From contig OX375872.1 of assembly GCA_947359465.1 (NCBI GenBank), forward strand, positions 127,569,337-127,633,336: DNA of 64,000 nucleotides, read 5' to 3'. The notes beneath the pieces are model-generated. The model was not told where the DNA came from, ran no database searches, and saw only the letters and a program-made list of their open reading frames with translations. Source of the stretch: Metellina segmentata. Its lineage: Eukaryota; Arthropoda; Arachnida; Araneae; Tetragnathidae. The position numbers and the translations under genes were made by a program. Shown in pieces: positions 38,501-50,500 of this stretch. The stretch's first letter is position 1; every line of letters starts with the position of its first letter.

Positions 38501-41500
38501 TCATGTTAAAAAAAGAAACAGATTACACATTTCCTCTCCCCTCTTCAGCGAATGAGAGCAAGAAATAAAAAACATATTGACTGGGATTGATAAGTTTTCC
38601 TCGTAAAATCGGAATTGCTAAAGATATATTAAAAATTTCAACGGATTTGAAATCTGCGGAAATTTTTACTTTAGATTGATACCTAAAAACATGATTTTCT
38701 TTAAATAAATAATTTTTAAACGAATTTAATAGTTTTATTCTCTATTGGTTTTTTAACGCGTTACTACCAGAGAGAGAAGAAGTGCAGGAAATGACCTTTC
38801 CATGTCAGCCGATGGCCGTTCCTCCGTCAGAACGCGGAGGAAATTATTTTTTTCGTTTACACTTTGATTTTGCCCGAGGATTGATTTACAGTCACAGTTC
38901 TTTTTTCTATCTCCTAGACTGTTAAAGAAAGAGTAAAAATTTCAACGGATTTGAAATCTGCAGAAAATTTCAGTTTAGACCAGTTTTTTTTATAATTTCA
39001 GTTATACCTAAACATACGATTTTCTTTAAATATGTGATGTTTTCGAATTTCATCACACACCCAATATGAGCGGTTGCAAATTAAATTGCTTCGGCATTCG
39101 TGACCTATTTAGTTTGAAGCAAACACATTTTTTTCTTGAAAATTCCATTCAGCGGCACGTGGAATAACGGAGCTTGAAATAAATGTCTTCTGTGTAGACA
39201 AATCAAACTCAACCTATTATAGTTTTTCAAAAAAAATGCAGCACTTTTGAGAAAGAAAGTCATTGCTTTGGGTCTTCAACAGCGAGTTCTCTAAGAAACA
39301 CATTGGAAGCTCACTACTCGACTAAATTAATGGCAAGCCTTAAGGAAACGAGTTCGCCAAGCTCTTAACAGTTATTAATAGATTAAGAACGCTGTGACAT
39401 CGTAATCAATTAATCGTTTTAACAAATATGTTTGTTTAATTAAATTAAATTTTTTTAAAAGTCTAAACAAAAACTTTAGGGTTGGAATTTTTGTATTGTA
39501 ATTTTGTGGTCGGTCGGGTTACAGGAATCAAATCCTTTTTTTTAAATTTGGCCTTACTTGATGGTTTTTTATTCTTCCCTCATTGTGTGTTGGCATAGTT
39601 GACCAAATAGGATCCCTTGCACCATAAAATGTAATCCAACCGACTCATCTATACAAAAAGAGTTGCTATCAAGCTGTTTTGTATGTGACATTTCTGTTCA
39701 CAGAGAGATGCTTACTTGAAGGAAATGTAGTTTTGAAGTTCAAAAGTGTTAGAAGTTGGTGCCATTTTACTGCAAAGTGCTAGCTTCTCGCCATTCCCCC
39801 AACTTTTTATATCTCGGCAACTGTATACATTTTGAAGCATTTAAATATAAAACTTAATTGCAAGTATTTAGCAGTAATTATTTTAAGTTTAACAATTGTA
39901 TTCTTCGATGGGTTGTGACATCGATACAATCAAACATGCTTTTCAACTTTCAATAATTCACTTCTGTTTGAATTCAAGAGATATTTTTCTGATTGGAAGT
40001 TGAAGATGTATGGTTATTCAAATTACTTAACCTATATATACACACAGACAAGTGGATCTGCAGAGAACTACTCGGTCCGGTAGTCGATACTTCTTGCACG
40101 TTATCCCAGTCTGTTAGGCTAACGTTCTTTATTTTATTTAAATATGTTTTTAGTTTAAGTTTAATAAAAACTTTATTTTATTTAAGCTTGTTTGGCCAAC
40201 CTTCTTTTAGTTAGCTTTATAGATGAACAGGTTACATGCTTGGACCAACTGTTGCATCATATACTGCTTATTGAGTTATGATCTTCCATATCGTTACTAA
40301 TAAAAAGAGGTTAATTCAAGATACGGTACAACTTCTGTCTACGTTTACTGCGGTGGCAACAGCCTTGGCGTTTTTTTGGCACGCTTCTAATGTTGCCAAG
40401 GGAAGAATTATTTCAAAAAATTTTTTCTTTTTACAACGGAAAATAACAAACTTCAAAAACACACTAACATAAACGTTGAAGAAATATATTGTATAGGTAA
40501 ATAATATAAAAATACATAGATAAAATACAGCCCGAGACGATAGCAATGTACCGTGACGTAAATTAAAATGAAAGAAAGTACCACAACTGGCAAAAAACCT
40601 TTAAAAGTACCAAAGAAATTGAAGGAAAAAATTTAAATAACCCAATGAAATCAAAGGATAGTTTAAAATAAAAATTACCAATGGAATTTTATTTACCAAG
40701 ACAAATTTCTAACGAACCAATGGAATCAAAGAAAAAATTTCTAACGAACCAATGAGATCAAACGATGTTTAACGGATTTTGAAAGAAATTTCTAGAATAT
40801 AAAAAATAAAAAATTGAAACTTTCCGCTTGCCGAGATCGTTTTAAATAACCGTAATACAGATGGGTTGACTTAACCTGCTATAATTCGCTACTAAATGCG
40901 CCAAAGCTATTGCCATCGCGATAAACGTAGACTGCTGTACCCAAGATACAGCTATTTTCATGACTGAAACATACTCAACATGAATGTGGAATGTAGTTTG
41001 ATCAGACCCATCTCTTTGTTCTTATGACTCTTTTTTGTTATTTAGTGATCTCTGCTCATTCGAAGAGCCCGTTCCTCATGAGCAGCACACTGCTGAGAAA
41101 CCCGCTGAGAAACCCCTTAAAAGTGCTTCACACTGGATTTTTGACTTTTTAGAGTTCACACGCTGCTTTGAATTTCCCAGCGGCAAGCCACCGGAAGAAG
41201 TTGAATTCGAGTGGCCACAGCCGTCGGAAACCGTAAGTCAGACCTCTTCGCTGTTTTTCAAAATTGAAGATTATTTATTAACTCAAGGTCTACGGGTGTC
41301 AAATGTATCGCAACTACTCATTTGAGTCATATTTAATGTGAAAGTAGCATATATTTGAACAAAACATTAAATTAAAAGGGAACCAAATGTACAGTTTTAG
41401 CATTCAAGATTTTTCTTGGTTATATAATTAGAGAAGAGTTTTTCCAAATATGTAGTGAGGTTCAAATGTTTCTTGCCCAATGGTATCAAAGGGGTAATAA

Positions 41501-44500
41501 TTTATATTTTTCAGCACCTGTTTTGAATAGCTAATTAATTTTTGAACTCCTTAAAAGTGTCTAAAACTCTAGTTAATTTTTTCCCTCGCAGATCCAACTT
41601 CAATTTTGAAAATTGTTTTAATTACAGTTCAGCGCAAGACATTGTTGGCAGTGTCGAACAAGTTAATTCATATTCCAAGGTAGTAGAACAGAACCTGGAA
41701 AACCAGAAAATCAGGGAATTCTCAGGAAACTTTTTAATTCTGGAAAAATCAGGGAACTCTCGGGGAAAATTTAAAAGTTTCACAAAAAATCAGGGAAATG
41801 TTGGTAACTTAAATGGAAACTATTATCATTTGGTACTTAGATATGCGCAGTTACAAGTACTTTCGAGAATCATAATTTTGGTATTCACTGAAATTTGGTA
41901 TTAGCTGAAATTGTAATTCAAATAAAGAACCCTGGCGTCGTAATTTTTGAACACCACAAAATCCTGCGTCTCCGTTTTTTCCTCAGCGTCTCGTCACCGT
42001 GAGGCCTACGATATGACTTGTGGTATACAATTTGAAATTTGTGTAACCAATGATGTTTTTTTGTGTATTGAATCAATATTTTTTGCTTGCAATTACATTT
42101 TTGTAGAATGTTTTGTATATTTGCATTTGGTTTAGAAATATAGTATGATAATGTAGGGTCAGGTGTGAAAAGTTCATAATCATAATATTTTGTATTTTTT
42201 CAATTGATATTGTTAGAGTTTCATTAAGGGTGTTCCAACCCTTACAATAACAATCACAGGGTTCCCACAGGCCTTGAAAGTATTTGAATTTCATTTTCGT
42301 TTTCAAGGGCCCCGGAAAGTACTTGAATTTGGTGCAAAGTACTTGAAAGTCCTTGAATTTATTTTGAAAACTTTTAATGGGGAATTTTCTCGAGTATGAA
42401 TCGGCTCGAAACGCATGCGCTTAGAAGGCGTGGTTTTATTCCGATTTCGAAGAATACGCCACACACGCTTGTTCATCTATATAGGCATGTGTTTCTTTTC
42501 TTTTCTGAAGGTCAGTGGGATTCTGTGTCAGTTCGAACATATAGAATCCCCATTAGTATAATAACTTAGCAACGTAATTTTTTCTTTTTAAGAATTTTTT
42601 CTTTCCCAGAACATGTTTGGAATATTGACTGGATATCGGTTTTGAATTGTTAAGTTTGTAAATGGTAATGAAAAGGTTACATTACACGAGAGGTTCCTCA
42701 GCAAAGTTGTCAACTAAAATGGGTTATTAAATAGGGAATTTCTGCCTTTTTACGATAGTCCTTGAAAAACTTCAAATGGGCCTTGAAAAGTCCTGGTAAA
42801 GTACTTGAATTTTTAATTTGAACCACGAACTAAAATATCTGAAGAGAAAAATTACAAAATATTTGTGGATAATTATTCTTTTTCCTCATCTGACCCTCAA
42901 TATTAAAAAATAATGTGTGGACACTATATCTCGATACCAATCGTGGATCACAACATTTATTGAGGAAATTGTAAAATCAGGAAGAATTTTTGTGACACTA
43001 TCATGGAAATATAAGGGAACTTTTTTCAATCATTTTGTTGCCACCCTGTATTCTAATATTTTGAGTCCGAAAACTGATATATATATACTTTAGGTGTGTA
43101 CAGGCTTTTTTTTCCTCTACAGATATTTTAATTATTATTGTAATGGTTGGAACCCTTGATGGAACTTTTACGATAGCAATTGAAATAACTGGAGGAAAAA
43201 AAATATTTTGATAGTGAGCTTTCTACACCTGACCCAACACATCATCATACTATTAATCAAAATCAATGCAAATATACATAAAAAATTCTACGAATATTTA
43301 ATTGCTTAAAAAAAATATTAATTTAATACAACAAAAAAAACATCATTAGTTAAATTTCGAATTGTATACCACAAGTTGTATCGTCGGCAAAGAGACGCTG
43401 TGAAATAAACTGTGGTGGTGGTGTTAAAAAATTGTGATCCCAGGGGTCTTTATTCGAAGTACTATTTTGGTGAATACGATTGATTCAATTCTCAAAAGTA
43501 CACGTAATCGAGCATCTCTAAATAGACAAACTATAATAGTTGCTGTTTCCTTAAATTATCAAAATTTCTCTGATTTTTTGTGAAATTTGGAAATTTTTCC
43601 TGAGATTTCCCTAATTTTTCCAGAATTAAAAAGTTTTCTGAGAATTCCCTGATTTTTCCCCCCAGTTTTCCAGGTTCTGTTACCATCCTGGTTCGGTGCA
43701 GCTTGGCCGAATATGGACTGTTAGACGTTAAACATACCCCGTTTCTGCCTATACACAAAAAGTACTTGCACCATTTTTACGGAACTATTACGAACTATTT
43801 CCAAATCGTTGCCTATCTCGAGAAGCTTAATTATCATCAAATAAATATAAACAAAAAATATAAACTCAAACTTCAAAGTCTTTAAATTTACATGGTAGTT
43901 TTACAGTTCTACCACTCCTAATCATAACCCTTTTTACCCATTCTTCATGCATAGGTGTCTTTGGGTCAAGGTAATTCTCATTTTATTCATTAGATTTTTG
44001 TACCCTTCAAGACCTTTATCTGGGTGCCCTTACACTAATGAATGCACACGCTGCACTGGTCGAAGCAAGTCCCAAATGACGTCTTAACTTTTACTAGACA
44101 AACATCGTCCTTTCCAGGACAGTGCCATGATTTGTCCCATCGGCCAAAAGTTTTTTTTCATTTTAAATCAAGACGATAACTCTTACTTTAAGATTTCGGC
44201 AATTCTTGTTCGGTTTCTGAGGCTGTTAATTGATCGAAATATTCCGTTCTGAATTGTCTCCTCAAATCTCTTGGTCTTTGTTGGTAGCGAAACCTTCTCA
44301 AGAGGTCGACTTCATCGAGGCAATCCGGGTCGGGAACTCTCACCGTCTGTATGGGTCATTCTTGTGAAATAGGAAAAATTGGCTTCTTAAAATTTTTTCA
44401 ATCGAAGGTTTTTAAAACTTTATTTTTTTGACCTAATAATTTTCTACCATGTTCATTAAGTAAATTAAAAATATCAGCAATCTAAATTATTAACATTTTG

Positions 44501-47500
44501 TTAAGGAAAAAAATATTTCAAAATATTGGAAGGCAGGACAATGACGAGCCTGCCAGGACAATGATGAAAATAGAAAAAAATATATAAATTTCTTGTTGAA
44601 CATTTCATATGACCATGTATTTTTAATTCAGCTGATTAAGTACATAAATAAAATTACTAGGAACATGACACTTCAGGAAATTATGGATTCCCGAATATTT
44701 AAGTATTATTAGAAAGTAGGAACATTGTGGATAGCTATTACTGCAACTTTTATGCTTTTTTAACAGATTACGTGTTTTGCTGTGTGGTGTTAAATTACTG
44801 CAATCAATTCTCAGCTATTTTTGATCTGTAGTATTTCTTTTTGTATTTTTCCATTTGCCTTGTATATTTTTTAAATTTTTCTTTCAGTTTCTTTATACAA
44901 ATGTAGGTCTGCTCTATCTCTTCTAACTTTTTTCATTAACTTTTTTTCTTAACATTATCATCTTGTTGTGTCTGGGTTTGAAGAACCTGAAAGTTGAATA
45001 TCTATACCGCTTTAACTTGGTTTGGGTAGCCAATTCTATCAGATGACAATTTCTTGTTCGATAAGAGTTTTGAATTTTCTTTCCTATTTTTATAATTCCC
45101 CTTTTCTGCCTCGAACTCATTTTAGCTATAGGCTTTACCACTTTTTTCTTCTTTTGGTTAACATATATTTCACATGCCTCTTCAATTTATCTTGTATCAA
45201 ACGTTATGGAATTTTTTTAAATATGCTCCTGACGACGTTTCTCAGCTAACCTTTTCTTTAACAACCTTTCCTCATATGTTTGTTTCTTTTTACCACTCAT
45301 ATCTGTCCATATATTGTTTACAACTTATAAAAAAGAGCATGCGATAAAGGATATTTAGTAATATCTAGACATTTTTAGGTGCAGTGACAAAAACATTATG
45401 TTTTAAATAAAAGAAACAAATAAGTTTTAAAATTTCAAGCCCATTATAAGGTATTTTACTATTAAAAAAAATTACAATGGATAATACATAAAATCAAAAG
45501 TTAATAGTTAAAAGTAAAGAATATATTTGTCTTCAGTTAATAATTTAAATATTTATAAAATACTGAACACAAAACATCATTTTCCTGTCTTGACATCATT
45601 GACTTGGTATGTTAAAGGCAGGACAATGATGGCCAGGATAATGATGAAATAGGCTTGTTCAGGGCTTAATGGATGAACCCTTAAAAATTTCAGTTTGAAT
45701 TTCACACACATTTAAGAAATATCTTTTATACACTTGATAATAAAAAAAAATAAAAATTCACTACAAACATTTAATTTTTATCAAAGCCAGGAAAATGATC
45801 TTCAATAAACATAAACCTAGAACTCTGAACTTGTATGTGCTGACCAAAAAAAAAGTTGGTAACTTTTCAAGATGGCAGTTATTTATTTAAATAATCTCAA
45901 CCCCAGATTACTTGAAAAGTATTCTTCTAACTCAGTGCTGTCATCTATTAATTGCCCACATAATGATATCTGAGATGCCAGGAAAATGATGATATTACTT
46001 GGGACAATGGTTATTGAAGTTACTTTTGGAAATTTTTGCAATATTATTTCCATTATTGTAACTAATAACCTTTCAGATGTATAAAGAATCAGAATAAATT
46101 ATTTACAAGAATATATAAATAAATATTAAAACCCTAATGAATGAAGAAATTGTAAAATTTCACTCAGGGACATGCCAGGACAATGATATTTGATATTTTA
46201 AAGTTTTAAAAATGTATAAAATAAAAAAATATGTCATTAATTTTCTAATTCTGTAGATTGTAAAAGTGATCCTAAACTATTCTTGAAAGTTGACAAAATC
46301 TTCAGAGTGATAGAATTCTATAAATTTTGAAGGGACATGAATTTTGCCTATTTTGCAAGAATGACCCGTATATCTTGCAGGAACATGGCAGGCTTTAAAG
46401 GGAACAGATCGTCAGCCTTATCGTAAATGTATGTGAAAGGTCTTTATAATTGCCTCACAATCAAACAGTAGGCTGATCATTCATAAGAGAAGCTTCTACG
46501 AAGACACGTTGTAAGTATTTGTACGAGACGCTCAAAGAATTCACCCTACCATGCAGCTGTAGGAGGATTAAACTCCTATAGGATTCTCTTCAAACAGGGA
46601 ATGAACAGTTTTCCAGCTTATTTGTCCCAACAAAATTCGTACCATTATCACTAGATGATTTATGTCCGTCCACGTCGAGCAATAAATCTTTGGAAACTCG
46701 ACGCAAATGCTTTGGCCAGCAAAGATTGTACCAATTCTGAATGCACTGCTATAACAGGGTTCCCACGGTCCTTGAAAAGTCCTTGAATTTTTTTATCCTA
46801 ACTAGGGGCCCTTGAAAGTCCTTGATTTTTTTAACTAGTACATAGTTGTGTAATTTTGTCTTGCATTTGGAACTTGTCCAGACTAGTTTTTCTCCACAGC
46901 AGGTGCACCATTTGAGCGTCATTCTCAATGAAACCAGTGTTTTGCACTTTGACACTATGTAAAATACCAATAATGCTATGTCGAGATCGTCCATTTTCCA
47001 CAGTATTCTGTCCGTCTAAATTGACACCTCTGGTCTCTGTTAAGACGGCCGCCTTGTTAGGCCTGCCACATCATGATGTATCACGGCCGCTAGATAACAG
47101 CACCGTTTTCTTTGGAAACCATAGCTTTTGCAGTCATGACGTCATTGGAAACCTGGCACACATCCAAAGAAATAAAGCCAAATTCTTATTGCAAAAATGT
47201 AAAAGTTGCAATTGAAAAAAAAAAATCACATTTAAGATATCTTTCTGTTGTAAAACCTTCTGCAGATTTCAAATCCTTTGAAATTTTTACTCTATCTTTA
47301 ACGATTGCCAAGATAGAAACTTAGACTAGAGAATAAAACAGCCCTAACACCAGTCAAAACTTTTGATTTGCTTTGTTTCTTAAATAAAAATAAATCATGG
47401 CAGTCATCTGTTGTGGCAGTGGACGACAGCAAAATGGAGATTGTGTCGTGTAGATCGAACCGTGTGCAAGCTCCCATACTCTTCTTCGTGCCACCAAAAG

Positions 47501-50500
47501 AATTTATCGTACAATATTTTATCGCATGACCGAAATCGATATGAGTGCAAGTAACCTGATAGTTAGCATTGAGACGAGAAGCCCAGTTTGCAACAAAAAA
47601 AAATCACAGGTTCTGCGAGAAAAGAAAATTCAAATTATAACCAAAACTGATGACAACCTTTCTTTTTTTGACTCTCAGTAGTTTAAAAAATGTCCTTTTT
47701 TATATTTTTCGCATTTTTCTTTTTAACTGACAATTTTTGTGTATGCCTTGTTTTAGGTCGTTATGAAAAATTTAGGTGCTTGAAAAATTTGTTTTTTGAT
47801 TTTGAAAAGGCCTTGAATTTTTTTGGATAAATACAAATACAAATACAAATATTGACGACCAGCTACAGGCTCAAGCCCAACAAGGCTGGTCCTTTGTTTA
47901 TGAATTCTCCAATTCCCACTGACTATCCAATTGTGTCTTAAATTCGTACACTTCCTTTGAATTAACTATATTTTCTGTCAACGCGTTCCAACTGTCTATT
48001 ACCCTATTAAAGTAGTAGTTTTTCCTTAAATCCCGATTAAAATGTGTCTTATTCAATTTATACCCATGGCCCCTTGTTCTGTTATCCCTATTGAAATTTA
48101 AGCCCTCTGTGTCCCCTTGTTTTACAAACTTGAAAAGCTGAATCAAATCCCCCCTCCTTCTTCTTCTTTCCAGTGTATACATGTTTAGCTTACTTAAACG
48201 TTCATTATAGTCGAAATTTGCTAGCCCCTTTATTATTTTTGTAGCTCTGTGCTGAACCCTTTCAATTGATTCTATGTCCTTTCTCATATATGGAGCCCAG
48301 AATTGTACAGCATATTCTAGATGTGGTCTTACTAAACCCTTATATAACGGCAAGATTATATTCTTATCCCTTGAAGTTACAGTCTTTTTAATATACCCCA
48401 ATAACCTATTAGCCTTTTTACCCGCAGCTGAACATTGGTGACCCATTTTAAAATCCCTGTGAATTATCACCCCAAGATCCTTGACTGTTTCTCCCTCCTT
48501 TACCTTTACTCCCTGCAGACAGTACTCGGCTCCACTATTCCTGTAACCCATATGCAGAACTTGACATTTCCCTACATTAAATGACATACCCCATTTTACA
48601 GCCCATTCGGATATCTTATCAAAATCCCCTTGTAAATTTTCTATCTGTAACTTGGTATCCACTGTCCCCCATATTTTTAAGTCATCTGCAAATATACTGA
48701 TTCTATTCTTGATCCCCTGACCTATATCATCTATGAAAATTATAAATAAAATTGGTCCCAAAACTGATCCCTGAGGCACCCCACACATAACTTCTGTCCA
48801 CTGTGAATAATTTCCTTTTACCTGCACTCTCTGCTTTCTACCCAATAACCAATTCTTTATCCATATTAATGTTTTTCCCTGAATCCCCAGCCTTTCCAAT
48901 TTAAACAGTAATGCCTCATGAGGTACTTTATCAAAAGCCTTTTGAAAATCTATGTACATGATATCCACACTGCTCTTATTATCCAGCTCCTCAGTAATTT
49001 TTTCGTAGAACTTCAAAAGGTTTGTAGAGCAGGATCTGCCCTTCCTAAACCCATACTGATTCTCTGATAACAGTCCCCCCTCCTCCAAGTATAACATTAT
49101 ATGCTTTTTTAACAGAGATTCAAATATTTTGCAAATTACTGATGTTAGACTTACTGGTCTATAGTTGCCCGGATCACTTTGTATTCCCTTTTTGAAAATT
49201 GGAGTTATGTTGGCCAACTTCCAATCCATTGGCACCCAACCTGTGCTATATGTTGAATTAAATATCGTGTGAATTACTTCCCCCAGTTCTTCCGCGCATT
49301 CCACTAGTACTCTCGTATAAATATCGTCTGGCCCTGGTGCTTTAGATGGCTTAATTCTTTTCAACTGATGTACTATTTCTTCCCTGTTGAATTTGCATTC
49401 TTTAATTATACCCCCTGCAAAGGCTCCATCCTTGGGGTCCTTTTTTAAACTATAGTTACCATTGAAAACCCCCAGAAAAAAGTCATTTAACACGTTTGCC
49501 ATTCCCTCCTCATCTTGAATTAATTCACCTCCCTTCCCCTCTAACGGTCCCAGTGTAGTGCTAAATTTATTTTTACCACTTGCATATGCAAAAAATTCTT
49601 TTGGTTTTATATTTATTTCCCTTGCTAATTTTTCCTCCAAGGACACCTTTTGCTTCCGACTAATAGTTTTAAACTCCTTTCTGGCTTTCTGATATGCCTC
49701 CATGTCCCTGTCGTTACCAGTGCTTTTATATACCCTGTATGTTCTTTGTTTTAATTTTAAAGCTTTGTGTGTTTCCCCTGAAAACCTCATAGGTAGCAAT
49801 TTTCTAGATTTTCCTTTTTTCCTGAACGTTACATGTTTTTTTAACACCATGTCTAACTTATTCTTGAATTCCTCCCATTGTTCAGAATGATGCAGTGCTA
49901 ATAATCCCCCTTTGAATGTTTCCTTTAACTCTTCCCTTATCTTATGAAAATTTACCTTTCTGAAATTTGGAATTATTCTACTATTGATTGTGTATGCTGA
50001 CTGAAAATTTATACTTAATCTGATACTTCTATGATCACTTTCTCCCAGTGGCTCACCTATAACCAAATCCTGCACCCTATCCTCATCATTGCTTAAAATC
50101 AAATCCAATATTGCATTGTCCCTAGTATCCTCATACACCATCTGGTACAAAAAACAATCCTGTATCACTTCCAAAAATTCTGCCCCTTTCCCATTTGTAG
50201 CTAGATTGTTTGTCCAGTCAATATTTGGATAGTTATAGTCCCCCATTAAAATTAATTCTCCTTTTTGACATGCTTCGTTTATCAGATTGCACATGCCCTT
50301 TTCCTGCTCTTCACTACAAACAGGAGGTCTATATATATTACCCAGAATTAGTCCTTTGCCTTTGTCTGTATTCAGTTTCACCCAGACTGATTCTATACCC
50401 TCAGTTTTACTATTTAACTTTATTTCTGTACAGTTTAAGAATTCTCTCACATAAATCAAAACCCCACCCCCTTTCCTATTCTCTCTGTCCTCCCTAAACA

